From: Sanguibacter antarcticus
GTDB taxonomy: Bacteria > Actinomycetota > Actinomycetes > Actinomycetales > Cellulomonadaceae
Direction of reading: 5' to 3'
Assembly: GCF_002564005.1 (NCBI RefSeq)
Contig: NZ_PDJG01000001.1
Coordinates: 1,426,001 to 1,490,000 of the forward strand
DNA: 64,000 nt
Shown: in pieces, positions 42,163 to 51,892 of the stretch
How the letters are laid out: each line of letters starts with the position of its first letter
Numbering within the stretch: position 1 is the first letter of the stretch
Notes under the pieces: model-generated
What the model was told of the DNA's origin: nothing
Seen by the model: only the letters and a program-made list of their open reading frames with translations
The model's database searches: none
Translations under genes and position numbers: made by a program

Positions 42163-43556
42163 GAGGCGACCACCGTGGTGAGCTCGTCGCCGAGCCGCCA
42201 GAGGCCTGCACCGTTGGACGCCTTGACGAGCACGACGTCACCGGAGCGGAGCTCGCCCGCGAGGAACCGTGACGCAGCGTCGACGTCGGGAACCTCGAGC
42301 ACCTCGTCGCCCCAGGAACCTTCCTGGGTCGCTCCGTCGCCGATCCCGGACGCTCCCGCGCCGACGACGACGAGCAGCTTGATGTTCAGGCGGACGACCA
42401 GTCGACCGATCTCGTCGTGCACGGCCCGCGAGTCGGGTCCGAGCTCGAGCATCTCCCCGAGGACCGCGATCGAACGACGGTCGCGGCCTGCCATGACGGC
42501 GAGCGCCTTGAGCGCCGCGCGCATCGAGTCCGGGTTCGCGTTGTAGGCGTCGTCGATGACCGTCACACCATCAGGACGGTCGGTGACCGCCATCCGGTGC
42601 GGGCTCGCCGCGGACGCCGAGCCGAGCAGCGCCCCGACCTGCTCGAGCGGCAGACCCAGCTCGAGAGCCGCCGTGGCGGCCGCCAGCGCGTTGGTGAGGT
42701 GGTGCTCCCCGACGAGGCGGAGCGTGACCGGGACGCTGGCGTCGTCGTGCTCCAGATCGAACGAGACGTGACCGCCCCGGTCGATCTGGACTCCGACGGC
42801 CCGCACGGTGCACTCGCGCACCGTCCCGAACGTGACCACGCGACCAGGCGCGACGTCCCGCATCGCTACGACCCGGTGGTCGTCGGCGTTGAGGATCGCG
42901 ACCCCGCCGGGAGCCAGCCCGGTGACGAGCTCGGACTTCGCTCGCGCGACCGCCTCGAGGTCGCCGAAGCCACCGAGGTGTGCGCTGCCGACGGCGAGCA
43001 CGACAGACACGTCGGGCGGGGCTATGCCGGTGAGATAGATGAGGTCACCGGGCGCGGAGGCACCCATCTCGAGGACGAGGAAGCGTGTGTCACGGGTCGC
43101 GCGCAGCACGGTGAGCGGCAGCCCGATCTCGTTGTTCAGCGAGCCCGCGGGCAGCACGGTCTCCCCTGCAGACGCGAGGAGGCGTCCGAGCAGGTCCTTC
43201 GTCGTCGTCTTGCCGACCGATCCGGTGACGGCCACGACCTCGATGGTCCCCGCGGTCCGCAGCCGCCGCAGGTGCTCCGCTGCGACCAGGCCGAGCGCTG
43301 TCTGGACGTCGTCGACGACGACGCACGGCACCCCGTCGACCGCGTGGGACGCCAGCACGAGCGCGGCGCCCGCGTCCACAGCTGCACGTGCGTGGTCGTG
43401 ACCGTCGGTCCGGTCGCCGACGATCGCGACGAAGAGGCCCCCTGGCCCGACCTTCCGCGAGTCGGTCTCGACTGCGCCGCGGACGACGAGATCTAAGGGT
43501 GCAGCCGTCTCGCCCCCGGTGATCTGCGCGATCTCTGCTGCGGTCAGATCGATCAC
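42159..43556 (-). CDS. murF: UDP-MurNAc-tripeptide-D-Ala-D-Ala ligase
   Basis: A 465-residue Mur ligase adding D-Ala-D-Ala. The ATP loop [30 protein letters not shown] and [19 protein letters not shown] are family motifs. GTG start with GTGA overlap with murE. The longer frame overlaps murE and is ignored. Confidence 0.96.
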   Translation of the reverse strand: MIDLTAAEIAQITGGETAAPLDLVVRGAVETDSRKVGPGGLFVAIVGDRTDGHDHARAAVDAGAALVLASHAVDGVPCVVVDDVQTALGLVAAEHLRRLRTAGTIEVVAVTGSVGKTTTKDLLGRLLASAGETVLPAGSLNNEIGLPLTVLRATRDTRFLVLEMGASAPGDLIYLTGIAPPDVSVVLAVGSAHLGGFGDLEAVARAKSELVTGLAPGGVAILNADDHRVVAMRDVAPGRVVTFGTVRECTVRAVGVQIDRGGHVSFDLEHDDASVPVTLRLVGEHHLTNALAAATAALELGLPLEQVGALLGSASAASPHRMAVTDRPDGVTVIDDAYNANPDSMRAALKALAVMAGRDRRSIAVLGEMLELGPDSRAVHDEIGRLVVRLNIKLLVVVGAGASGIGDGATQEGSWGDEVLEVPDVDAASRFLAGELRSGDVVLVKASNGAGLWRLGDELTTVVAS

Positions 43557-45187
43557 TCGTCGTGCTCCTTCGTCTTGTTCGTCCGGGCTGCGAGTGCAGC
43601 CCGGACCTCGACCCTGTCGTCGAGCGGGTGGTTCACGCCGTCGATCTCTTGCCACACCTCGTGGCCCCGACCAGCAACGAGGACTGTATCGTCCTCGTGC
43701 GCTGCTAGGACGATCTCGCGGATAGCACGGGCACGGGGTGCGATCTCGAGCACGTCGACGACACGTGGGCACGGCTCGCCAGCAGCGTCGGCTGCTGCTG
43801 CTCGGGCTCCGTCGAGGACCGCCGCGCGAATCTGCTCGGCGGGCTCTCCGTGAGGATCGTCGTCCGTGACGACGACGACGTCGGCGGTGCGGGCGGCGAC
43901 CGCGCCCATAATAGGACGTTTACCCGTGTCCCGGTCACCGGTGGCACCGAAGACGACGGTCAGCCGACCGGGCGTCGTGGGTCGCAGCGCGGCGATGGCG
44001 AGCTCGAGCGCGTCAGCGTTGTGCGCGAAGTCGACGACGACGCGCGGCGAGACCCCGACGACCTCCATGCGACCGGGGACCGCGGCATCCATGCCACCGG
44101 ACCGGTCCAGCGCCTGCGAGAGCGCATCGATGTCGGCACCGGCCTCGATCACCATCGTCAGCGCCAGCGCCGCGTTGGCCACGTTGAAGACACCAGGCAG
44201 CGCGGTGCGGGTCCGGAGGGTGCGTCCGTCCCGGTGGCGCAGCGTGAACGCGGAACCGTCGACAGCCGGCACGATGTCGGCGACCCACCAGTCGGAGGCC
44301 CCTGCCTCCTCGATGCTCAACGTCGCGACAGGGACGGTCGCTGCCTCGGCAACCCGGCGGCCCCACGGTCCGTCGACGACGACGACCCCGCGTCGCGCAC
44401 GCTCTGGGGCGAACAGCATCATCTTCGCAGCGAGGTACGCCTCGAGAGTCTCGTGGAAGTCGAGGTGGTCCTGGCTGAGGTTCGTGAACCCCACCATGTC
44501 GAACACGACGCCGTCGACCCGGTGCAGTGCCAGCGCGTGGGACGACACCTCCATCGCGAGCGACCGGACACCGTCCTCGCGCATGGTCGCCAGCACCGCC
44601 TGCAGGGTCGCGGCGTCCGGAGTCGTCAGCCTGCTCGGGAGCACACGGTCGCCCGACCTGGTCTCGACGGTGCCGATGAGCCCGCCGCTGCGTCCTTGCG
44701 CTCGGGCCAGCTGGTCGAGAAGGTAGGTCGTCGTCGTCTTGCCGTTCGTGCCTGTGACGCCGAACGTGAGCAGTGCGCGTGCCGGCTCGCCGTAGAACCA
44801 TGAGGCCAGCTCGCTGAGGAGCGCACGCGAGTCGACGGTGTCGGGGACGACGAGCACAGGTACCGGGCTCACAGCCCCGGTGATGCCGGCCGCAGCAGTC
44901 GATGCGCTCAGGCTCTCTGCGACGAGGTCGCGGCCACGGGCGTCCGTGAGCACACCGACCGCTCCACGACGGAGCGCGTCGGCTGCATACCGGGCACCGT
45001 GGGAGGTGAATCCTTGCGTCGCCACGAAGAGGTCCCCGGGAACCACGTCGGCGCTGCTCGCGGTCACGCCCGTGACTCTCACCTGCTCTGACGCGTCAGG
45101 AACAGCGAGACCGAATCGTTCGGAGATCTCGCCGACCGACCGTGCGCTCGTGCTGGCAGGGCGCATCTGATCGTGCTCGGAAGTCAT
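43553..45187 (-). CDS. murE: UDP-MurNAc-tripeptide ligase MurE, non-DAP type
   Basis: A 544-residue ligase adding the diamino acid at stem position 3. The ATP loop VTGTNGKTTTTYLL (145-158), SSHALALHRV and VVDFAHN are typical. The specificity motif that reads DNPR in meso-DAP enzymes is DDPH here (443-446, in TDDDPHGEP), so L-Lys or L-Orn is more likely. It lies 94 bp after ftsI and overlaps murF. Confidence 0.94.
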   Translation of the reverse strand: MTSEHDQMRPASTSARSVGEISERFGLAVPDASEQVRVTGVTASSADVVPGDLFVATQGFTSHGARYAADALRRGAVGVLTDARGRDLVAESLSASTAAAGITGAVSPVPVLVVPDTVDSRALLSELASWFYGEPARALLTFGVTGTNGKTTTTYLLDQLARAQGRSGGLIGTVETRSGDRVLPSRLTTPDAATLQAVLATMREDGVRSLAMEVSSHALALHRVDGVVFDMVGFTNLSQDHLDFHETLEAYLAAKMMLFAPERARRGVVVVDGPWGRRVAEAATVPVATLSIEEAGASDWWVADIVPAVDGSAFTLRHRDGRTLRTRTALPGVFNVANAALALTMVIEAGADIDALSQALDRSGGMDAAVPGRMEVVGVSPRVVVDFAHNADALELAIAALRPTTPGRLTVVFGATGDRDTGKRPIMGAVAARTADVVVVTDDDPHGEPAEQIRAAVLDGARAAAADAAGEPCPRVVDVLEIAPRARAIREIVLAAHEDDTVLVAGRGHEVWQEIDGVNHPLDDRVEVRAALAARTNKTKEHDE

Positions 45188-45281
45188 GGGGCAAACCTAT
45201 CCTGCGAAGACCCCTGCCTAGAGCACGGATCCTACCGGGCACAGCCCGTGCGAAGCGTCGGTGGCCGTTGCCGACCCCAGG

Positions 45282-47675
45282 TCACCAGGTCGTCGGATAG
45301 AGGTCCGGGACGCTTCCTGTCGGCTCGACCCCGAGCTGCTGGAGCCCCGCCGACATCACCTCGGCGAAGACGGGTGCGGCTGCGTCGCCCCCGAAGATCG
45401 AGACCTTCGGGTTCTCGATGAAGACGCCCACCGCCAGGCGGGGGTCGTCGACGGGCGCGACGCCGATGAACGACGCGAGGATGTTGTTGAGCTCCCCGTT
45501 CTCGTCCGGGGTCTGAGCCGTTCCTGTCTTGCCCGCGACCCGGTAGCCGTCGATGACAGCGTTGCCACCGGTCCCGTCGACGACCGCAGACTCGAGCATC
45601 TTGAGGACCTGTGCTGCGGTGTCTGCATTGACTGCCTGGACACCCGCCGGCTGGACGGAGGGTGTGAACTCGCCCTCTGGGGAGGTGGTCCCGGCCACGA
45701 GGTGCGGGGTGACGCGCACGCCGTCGTTCGCGATCGTCGCGAAGACGCTCGTGGCCTGGAGCGCTGTCACCGAGACGCTCTGCCCGAACAGCACCGCGTA
45801 CTCCGTGCGCCCGTCCCAGGCGTCCGCAGGCGCGAGCAGCCCTTTCTCCTCCCCGGCGAGCTCGATCCCGGTGGCGGTCCCAAAACCGAACTTCGTGAGG
45901 TAGTCGTGGCGCACCTGCTTGGGGATGTCCTGGCCGACCATGACGGTGCCAGCGTTGGACGACTCCGCGAAGATCCCGGTGAGCGTCCAGCTCTCCTTCT
46001 CGTGGTCGTGAGAGTCGCTGAAGGTCTGGTTGTTCGCCGTCGTGTACTTGTCCTCCACCTCGTACTGGCTCGTCGGCGTCGCGATGCCCGTCTCGATCGC
46101 GGCGGCCATGGTGATGGTCTTCGCCGTCGATCCGGGATCGAAGATCGTCGAGATGGCCTTGCTCCCGCCGAAACCGTCGGGGCTGTTCGGGTCGAAGGTC
46201 CCCGAGTCCGCGAGCGCGTACAGCGCACCGGTCTTGATGTCCTCGACGACGGCGAACCCTCCGGTTCCCCCCATCGCGGCGACCTGCGCGTTCAAGGACG
46301 ACTGGACCAGCCACTCGAGGTCGGTCTTGATCGTCAGCTGGACGTCGTCGCCCGGAACCTCAGGGACCGACGACTGCTCGCCCGTGGGGATGACGTGCCC
46401 CTTCGATCCGCGCTCGTACGTCAGGCTGCCTTCAGTTCCCGCGAGGATGTCGTTGAGGGAGTATTCCAGCCCTGCCTTGCCCTGAGAGTCGCTACCGACG
46501 AAACCGATGAGGTTCCCGCCGGTCGTTCCCGCAGGATACGAGCGTTTTGCGAACGGCGTCGAGTAGACCCCCGAGATGTTCAGAGCGACTACGGCGTCCC
46601 AGGTCTCCGGCGCGACGTCCTTCTTGATGATCTTGTACTTGCGCTCCCCGTTGAGCTGAGCGGCGAGCTCGGGCGCAGGGATGTCGAGGATCGGAGAGAG
46701 CAGCCTGGCGGCCTCGGTGGGTCCGCCGAGCAGGGTGTTGTCCACCTCGTGCTTCCAGTTGGCGATGAACTCCTGGTCCACGAAGATGTCGTACCGCGTC
46801 ACGGACGTCGCGAGCACGACGCCGTCGGCGTCGGTGATCTCTCCCCGCACCGCAGGGATCTCTTTGACGTTCGTCCGCATGAGCTGAGCATCCGCTGCGA
46901 GCGCCTCGCCAGCATAGAGCTGGACGTAGACGAGCCGACCGGAGAACAGCATGAGGACGAGGACGACCGCGACGCTGAGGAACTGGATCCGACGTACCGG
47001 GTCCCCGGCCTTCGCGACGCTCCGCGGCTTCCGCGGCGCGCGGACGCTGCTCACGGCACCGCGTGCACGTCCGGTCGACGTGACGTCTCGGCGGACGATC
47101 CGGGGCGCCGAGGACGACGATCCTCGCTGGGCCGCAGTCGCTGGCTTCTTCCGGGGCGCGGACCCGGTGCGCGGGCTCTCGATCACGCGAGGCGCCGCGA
47201 TCTTGCGCGACGGTTGGGTCGTGCGCGGCGTCGCAGCCTTGCGCGGGGTGTCGCTCGTGCGCGACGATGCCGCCTTGCGTGGCGCGCTTCGCCCCGACGA
47301 CGGAGTGGCGGTGGACTGCTTCGCCGGGGTGGACCGGGAGCTCGCAGCCCGAGGCGCTGCGGACCTGGGTGCAGCGGATCTCGAGCCAGCAGGCTTGCTC
47401 GCAGCGGATCGCGAGCCAGCAGACGTGCCCGCAGCGGACTTCGACGCAGCAGACTTCGAGGCGGCGGACCTAGGATCGCCTGACTTCGCCGCAGCGGAAC
47501 GGGGACTCGACGCCGACGTGCGCGACCCACCCTGACGTCCCCGTGCCTCAGAAGAGCGGGCGGGAGCCTTCCTGGTCGAGGAACGCTCGGCGTCAGCACG
47601 GGGCGCACCGGTGCGCGGAGCACGTGGGGTCGTACCCGACCTCGACGACCGGGGAGTCGTGCCCGACGAGGTCAT
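45282..47675 (-). CDS. ftsI: Septal penicillin-binding protein FtsI with long basic N-terminal tail
   Basis: A 797-residue class B transpeptidase cross-linking septal peptidoglycan. The membrane helix lies at 230-246 (IQFLSVAVVLVLMLFSG), then the PBP dimer domain and transpeptidase domain with Ser516-TAK519 (SxxK), SSN 572-574 and KTG 716-718. Before the helix lies a 228-residue Arg/Ser/Ala/Pro-rich cytoplasmic tail with imperfect RSAASK repeats, far longer than usual. ATG overlaps the ftsL stop (ATGA). Confidence 0.95.
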   Translation of the reverse strand: MTSSGTTPRSSRSGTTPRAPRTGAPRADAERSSTRKAPARSSEARGRQGGSRTSASSPRSAAAKSGDPRSAASKSAASKSAAGTSAGSRSAASKPAGSRSAAPRSAAPRAASSRSTPAKQSTATPSSGRSAPRKAASSRTSDTPRKAATPRTTQPSRKIAAPRVIESPRTGSAPRKKPATAAQRGSSSSAPRIVRRDVTSTGRARGAVSSVRAPRKPRSVAKAGDPVRRIQFLSVAVVLVLMLFSGRLVYVQLYAGEALAADAQLMRTNVKEIPAVRGEITDADGVVLATSVTRYDIFVDQEFIANWKHEVDNTLLGGPTEAARLLSPILDIPAPELAAQLNGERKYKIIKKDVAPETWDAVVALNISGVYSTPFAKRSYPAGTTGGNLIGFVGSDSQGKAGLEYSLNDILAGTEGSLTYERGSKGHVIPTGEQSSVPEVPGDDVQLTIKTDLEWLVQSSLNAQVAAMGGTGGFAVVEDIKTGALYALADSGTFDPNSPDGFGGSKAISTIFDPGSTAKTITMAAAIETGIATPTSQYEVEDKYTTANNQTFSDSHDHEKESWTLTGIFAESSNAGTVMVGQDIPKQVRHDYLTKFGFGTATGIELAGEEKGLLAPADAWDGRTEYAVLFGQSVSVTALQATSVFATIANDGVRVTPHLVAGTTSPEGEFTPSVQPAGVQAVNADTAAQVLKMLESAVVDGTGGNAVIDGYRVAGKTGTAQTPDENGELNNILASFIGVAPVDDPRLAVGVFIENPKVSIFGGDAAAPVFAEVMSAGLQQLGVEPTGSVPDLYPTTW

Positions 47676-48097
47676 TGCCCGGCCACAGGCTGTGCCGCAC
47701 CACCGATGATCGTCTGGTCGGAGAGCCGCAGCACGGGCGGCTCGGAAACGCGGACCATCCCGAGGTCGGTCGCACGTTGTGCCAGCGCCTGCGGCGACGT
47801 CAACGCGTCGAGACGCTCGTTCAAGATGTCGGTGGTCTCAGCCTCGTCCGCAAGCTCACGCTGCAAGGACTGCGCCTCGTACGCCCCGTCAGCCATGGCC
47901 GTGTTGAGCACGAGCGTCCCGAGCAGCGCCCCGGTCAGCAGCCCGATGCAGGCCAGGACGAACGGGGCCCGGCTCCGTGCCTGGGCCGGCGCTTGGACGA
48001 GCCGGAGCCTCGGCGGGGCCTCGGACGGCCGCGAGAGAGGTGCCGGACGGTCGTGGTGCGGCAGGTTTCGCGCTGCGCTGGCGTGTGCGGTGCTCAT
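47672..48097 (-). CDS. ftsL: FtsL-like cell division protein
   Basis: A 141-residue bitopic protein with a Pro-rich cytoplasmic segment, membrane helix APFVLACIGLLTGALLGTLVLN near 44-65 and a short extracytoplasmic coiled coil (YEAQSLQRELADEAETTDILNERL). This fits the FtsL/DivIC type by topology and by its place between rsmH and ftsI. Sequence similarity in this family is low, so the name rests mainly on synteny. Confidence 0.82.
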   Translation of the reverse strand: MSTAHASAARNLPHHDRPAPLSRPSEAPPRLRLVQAPAQARSRAPFVLACIGLLTGALLGTLVLNTAMADGAYEAQSLQRELADEAETTDILNERLDALTSPQALAQRATDLGMVRVSEPPVLRLSDQTIIGGAAQPVAGQ

Positions 48098-48099
48098 GG

Positions 48100-49119
48100 T
48101 CAGCGCTCCGTCCGGGTCTTCAGGTGGTCAGGGGTGGGTCGGGTGCGTTCGGCCGCCCGGAGGCGGACGGACGCAGAACGTGGATTGAGCTCGAGCTCGT
48201 GCTCGTCGGCTTCTTCAGCCCCTCGGGTGAGGAGCTTGAGGAAGGGACGGTGCGTCTCGGGTTCGACAGGAAGATCGGGTGGAGCGCTCGAGACGGCACC
48301 CCGCGCGAGCGCTCGCTTGGTGAGACGGTCTTCGAGGGAGTGATAGGACTCGATGACGATCCGGCCTCCGACGGCCAGGGCGTCAACCGCAGCCGGCAGG
48401 GCTCGTTCGAGGACCTCGAGCTCGCCGTTCACCTCGATGCGCAGCGCCTGGAACGTCCGCTTGGCCGGGTTGCCCCCGGTCTTGCGGGTCGCGGCGGGGA
48501 TGCAGGCGCGGACGAGGTCGACGAGATCCGCAGACCGTTCCCACGGGCGCAGGGCACGCTTGGCGACGATCGAGCGGGCGATCTTCGACGCGAAGCGCTC
48601 CTCGCCGTAGTCACGCAGGATCCGGGCGAGCTCGCGCTCGTCGTACGTGTTGAGGATGTCGGCGGCCGTGAGGCTCGCGGTCGCGTCCATCCGCATGTCC
48701 AGGGGTGCGTCGTGGGCGTAGGAGAAGCCACGCTCGGACTCGTCGATCTGGAGGGACGAGACCCCGAGGTCCATGAGAACTCCCTGGACGCTCCCGATCT
48801 TCAACGAGGCGAGAACCTCAGGGATCTCGTCGTACACCGCGTGGACCCCGACGAACCTGTCACCGAAGTGTGCGAGCCTCTCCCCAGCGAGCCGCAGTGC
48901 CTGCGGGTCACGGTCGATGCCGATCGCACGCACCGTCGGAAGGCGTTCGAGCACAGCCTGGGTGTGTCCGCCCATCCCGAGCGTGCAGTCCACAAAGACG
49001 GCTCCGGGCGCCACGAGAGCCGGTGCGAGGAGATCGACGCACCGGTCGAGCAGCACGGGTACGTGGCGGCCGGCCGCGTCGTGAGGAGCGACGGGCTGCG
49101 ACTGGGATTCCTGGATCAT
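48100..49119 (-). CDS. rsmH: 16S rRNA (cytosine(1402)-N(4))-methyltransferase
   Basis: A 339-residue SAM enzyme methylating C1402 of 16S rRNA. The N-terminal [16 protein letters not shown] site [48 protein letters not shown] and [18 protein letters not shown] are typical. ATG preceded by AGGAGG. First gene after mraZ, separated by 202 bp. Confidence 0.96.
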   Translation of the reverse strand: MIQESQSQPVAPHDAAGRHVPVLLDRCVDLLAPALVAPGAVFVDCTLGMGGHTQAVLERLPTVRAIGIDRDPQALRLAGERLAHFGDRFVGVHAVYDEIPEVLASLKIGSVQGVLMDLGVSSLQIDESERGFSYAHDAPLDMRMDATASLTAADILNTYDERELARILRDYGEERFASKIARSIVAKRALRPWERSADLVDLVRACIPAATRKTGGNPAKRTFQALRIEVNGELEVLERALPAAVDALAVGGRIVIESYHSLEDRLTKRALARGAVSSAPPDLPVEPETHRPFLKLLTRGAEEADEHELELNPRSASVRLRAAERTRPTPDHLKTRTER

Positions 49120-49238
49120 CGAGCCTCCTGCCCTTCCGTCGTCTGTCCTGAGTAGAGATCTGTGTACTGGTTGGTTCTGATGCGCTTCCCACGACGGGAG
49201 AGGTACCGGGCGACCCGATCAGGTCTCCCTCCGCGACT

Positions 49239-49265
49239 GTCTGACACCGGGGAAGTGCGTCAGAC
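49239..49265. repeat. Inverted repeat between mraZ and rsmH
   Basis: GTCTGAC and GTCAGAC flank 13 bases in the 202-bp mraZ-rsmH gap. It could form a weak hairpin that tunes readthrough from mraZ; no U-tract is present. The rest of the gap has only the AGGAGG site of rsmH. Confidence 0.3.
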
Positions 49266-49321
49266 GGGCGGGAGGAGGCCTCATCGTGCAGCCCTGCAAC
49301 ACCATGGTCGAGCGATGGTTC

Positions 49322-49786
49322 TCAGAGGTGGAGTCCGGGAAGGACCTCCTCTGCCGTGTCTGAGTACGAGGCTTCTTGCTCAGAGAGGTACGCCTCCCAT
49401 GTGGGTGCGTCCCAGATCTCCACCCGGGTGCCTGCACCGATCACTGCGACGTCCCGATCCAGCCCTGCGTACTGCCGGAGATTCGACGGAATGGAGATAC
49501 GCCCCTGCTTGTCAGGCACCTCGTCCGACGCCCCCGAAAGAAACACACGGAGATAGTCACGCGCCTGCTTGCTCGTCACCGGTGCTTGGCGGATCTGCTC
49601 GTACATCCGACGGAACTCATCCATCGGAAGCAGGAACAAGCACCGCTCCTGGCCCCGCGTCATCACCAGTCCCTGAGCCAGCTGGGTCCGGAACTTCGCA
49701 GGAAGTATCAGGCGTCCTTTCTCGTCGATTCGGGGCGTGTAGGTACCCAGAAGAAGGCTGGGAGAACCACCGAACAGCTCAGTCAC
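49322..49786 (-). CDS. mraZ: Transcriptional regulator MraZ
   Basis: A 154-residue protein with two AbrB-like SpoVT domains ([22 protein letters not shown] and [23 protein letters not shown]) that binds repeated sites upstream of itself and controls the dcw cluster. GTG at 49786 has GAGAGGTG 7 nt before; the extra N-terminal residues [11 protein letters not shown] compare with the usual short N-terminus. Four matching boxes lie just upstream. Confidence 0.94.
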   Translation of the reverse strand: MTELFGGSPSLLLGTYTPRIDEKGRLILPAKFRTQLAQGLVMTRGQERCLFLLPMDEFRRMYEQIRQAPVTSKQARDYLRVFLSGASDEVPDKQGRISIPSNLRQYAGLDRDVAVIGAGTRVEIWDAPTWEAYLSEQEASYSDTAEEVLPGLHL

Positions 49787-49807
49787 TGCCGGCACCTCTC
49801 CTTCTTG

Positions 49808-49843
49808 CTCCAGGTGGCTCCACGGTACTCCACTTCCCTCCAC
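49808..49843 (-). promoter_or_regulatory. MraZ box: four direct repeats at 10-bp spacing
   Basis: Read on the minus strand, GTGGAG occurs three times and CTGGAG once, each copy beginning exactly 10 bp after the last (plus-strand positions 49838, 49828, 49818, 49808). MraZ is known to bind G-rich direct repeats about one helical turn apart. They lie 22-57 bp upstream of the mraZ start. The gap 49787-50151 has no gene. Confidence 0.85.
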
Positions 49844-50062
49844 CATTCCTGTGAAAACACATAAACTTCACCCCCCGCGCCATAAAACTGCAGGTAGTGC
49901 CGGTGGGGGGCGGTGGAGGGTTTTGATCAGGCTCTAGGCGCATAAGTTGCCGACGTCCATTTGTTGCTGGACCATGTGGCCGACAGGGCCGCCCGGGGGG
50001 CCGCAGGACTGAGCAGGCCCCTCCCGTGGAGGGATGTGGAGGACGTCACGACGCACCGGCGG

Positions 50063-50104
50063 AACACAGAAGGAGCCGGGCTGATGCCCGGCTCCTTCTG
50101 TGTT
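50063..50104 (-). terminator. Perfect 18-bp terminator hairpin
   Basis: Two perfect 18-base arms flank a 6-base loop; the arms begin AACACAGAAGG. It lies 48 bp after the stop of the DUF3040 gene and precedes the mraZ promoter region, so it most likely ends the HEPN-dinB-DUF3040 transcript. Being symmetrical, it could also act on plus-strand transcripts. Confidence 0.8.
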
Positions 50105-50151
50105 CGTGCTCGCGGTGACGTGGACCGGATGGTTCAGGTCACGTCAGCTCG

Positions 50152-50592
50152 CTATCGGTCGGTGTCGTCGCCTCGACTACGGCGTTCCCACCGCTCTTCG
50201 AGGCGCTGCATAAAGGATCCGCTGCTCTTGGAAGGCTTCGACGCATGACCAGAGGCACGACGCCTCTGACCGCCTGCGACAGGCTTGCGGACGGCACCCT
50301 CTTCGGTCACGATCCCCTGCGGGCCCGACGGTGTCTCCTTCGGCTGGGCGAAGGCATAGGCCACCGCTGCGAACATGACGACGAAGCCGCTCACCCCCAC
50401 CCAGGGCAGGGACTGCGCAGCACCGATCACCAGCGCGAGGAGCCCGACCACGAGGCCGATCCCTGCGATGACGTACCTCACACTTGATCGCGGCGTCGTC
50501 GACTTCAGCGTCGTCGCCAGCCGCGGGTCGTCAGACGTGAGCTCTCGCTCCATCTGTTCCAGAACACGCTGTTCGTATTCGGACAGAGGCAT
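50152..50592 (-). CDS. DUF3040 membrane protein
   Basis: A 146-residue protein with the DUF3040 N-terminus MPLSEYEQRVLEQMERELTSDDPRLAT, two membrane helices (VIAGIGLVVGLLALVIGAAQS and WVGVSGFVVMFAAVAYAF) and a basic tail. The function is unknown. The ATG at 50592 is the family start; upstream ATG at 50649 would overlap dinB. It is 40 bp after dinB and so probably shares its LexA control. Confidence 0.88.
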   Translation of the reverse strand: MPLSEYEQRVLEQMERELTSDDPRLATTLKSTTPRSSVRYVIAGIGLVVGLLALVIGAAQSLPWVGVSGFVVMFAAVAYAFAQPKETPSGPQGIVTEEGAVRKPVAGGQRRRASGHASKPSKSSGSFMQRLEERWERRSRGDDTDR

Positions 50593-50632
50593 CTCTACCC
50601 CCGCACTCTTGTTCGTTGGGCCTTCGTACTCA

Positions 50633-51892
50633 TCAGGATAGTTCGACATCTCGCTTGATGGTAGTCCATCGGTCCTGTGCTGCTCCTGGGCCGATGGCAC
50701 GGTCCCCAAAACGCTTGCGGACCTCATCCATCACAGCCTCCGCCTGCCGCTGCTGCGCGGAGACGTCACCGACCGCGTCGTCGAGCGTCAGCTGGATCGC
50801 CGCTCGTCCGCGAGACTCGAGCATCTCGGCCCGTACCCCGACGAGACGCACCGGCAGACCACGGAGGTCGACGGCCGAGTACAGCTGCCGCGCAGCGAAG
50901 TAGATCTCCTGACGGCTGTCTGTCGGTGACGCCAACGAGCGCGACCGGGTAAGAGTGCGAAAGTCGCTCGTACGGACCTTGACGCTCACGCTCCGGGCGA
51001 GCAGCTCACGATGTCGCAGGCGAGCCGCGCACCGGTCTGCAAGAGCGAGCATCTTCGACTCGACGACCGACGTCGAGTACTCGTCACGATCGAACGTGCT
51101 CTCGGCGCCGATGCTCTGCTCCTGCCGGACCGGTTCCACAGGTCGGGCGTCACGCCCCCACGAGAGGTCGAGCAGGTGGTCACCGACAGCTGTGCCGAGG
51201 ATGTGCCGCAGAACAGACGGGTCGGTCTTCGCGAGCTGCTCGACGGTGAGGATGCCCCATCGCGCGAGGCTCTGCTCTGTCTTCTCACCGACCCCCCACA
51301 GGGCGCCGACCGGCAACGTGTGCAGGAACGGCACCGTCGCCTCACGAGGCACGAGCATCAACCCATCGGGCTTCGCGTGCGTCGAGGCGAGCTTCGCGAC
51401 GAACTTGGACGACGCGACACCGACAGAGCAGGTGATGCCGAACCGTGCGTGGACGCTCTCCCTGATCGACGCGCCGATCGCGGTCGACGAACCGAGCCGC
51501 CGTCGCGCTCCGCTCACGTCGAGGAAGGCCTCGTCGATGCTGATCGGCTCGACGAGCGTGGTCACCTCCGCCAAGAGCTCCATGACTCCTCGAGACACCT
51601 CGCGGTAGGCAGGAAGGTCGGGTGCGACGTAGGTCGCTTGAGGACAGAGCCGCTTCGCCATGCCGACCGGCATGGCGGACCGTACGCCGAAGGCCCGCGC
51701 CTCGTACGTGGCAGCGAGCACGACGCTCCGCTCTGAACCTGCGACGACGACCGGTCGGCCGCGCAGGTGCGGGCGCCGCGCGACCTCGACCGAGGCGAAG
51801 AACGCATCCATGTCCACGTGGAGGATCGAGGCGGTCGAGTCGTCGTCGCCCCAGGACCGGCGTGGCGAGGAGGACCGTGGCCCTCGGCTCAC
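50633..51892 (-). CDS. dinB: DNA polymerase IV
   Basis: A 419-residue Y-family translesion polymerase. The acidic residues lie in HVDMDAFFASVE (27-38) and SIDEAFLDV; the little finger domain follows. The product lacks a clear C-terminal QLxLF beta-clamp motif, although the segment near IQLTLDD could serve. GTG start overlaps the HEPN gene stop (GTGA). The promoter with LexA box 52361-52376 makes it SOS-inducible. Confidence 0.94.
   Translation of the reverse strand: MSRGPRSSSPRRSWGDDDSTASILHVDMDAFFASVEVARRPHLRGRPVVVAGSERSVVLAATYEARAFGVRSAMPVGMAKRLCPQATYVAPDLPAYREVSRGVMELLAEVTTLVEPISIDEAFLDVSGARRRLGSSTAIGASIRESVHARFGITCSVGVASSKFVAKLASTHAKPDGLMLVPREATVPFLHTLPVGALWGVGEKTEQSLARWGILTVEQLAKTDPSVLRHILGTAVGDHLLDLSWGRDARPVEPVRQEQSIGAESTFDRDEYSTSVVESKMLALADRCAARLRHRELLARSVSVKVRTSDFRTLTRSRSLASPTDSRQEIYFAARQLYSAVDLRGLPVRLVGVRAEMLESRGRAAIQLTLDDAVGDVSAQQRQAEAVMDEVRKRFGDRAIGPGAAQDRWTTIKRDVELS

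Noticed and set aside
41059..42546. 495-codon plus-strand open frame
   Set aside because: Opposite to mraY and murF; acidic low-complexity composition arises from reverse-complement of hydrophobic codons.
47340..47480. Possible minisatellite or horizontally acquired segment
   Set aside because: The imperfect repeats are in frame in the basic tail of FtsI and match the codon use of the gene.
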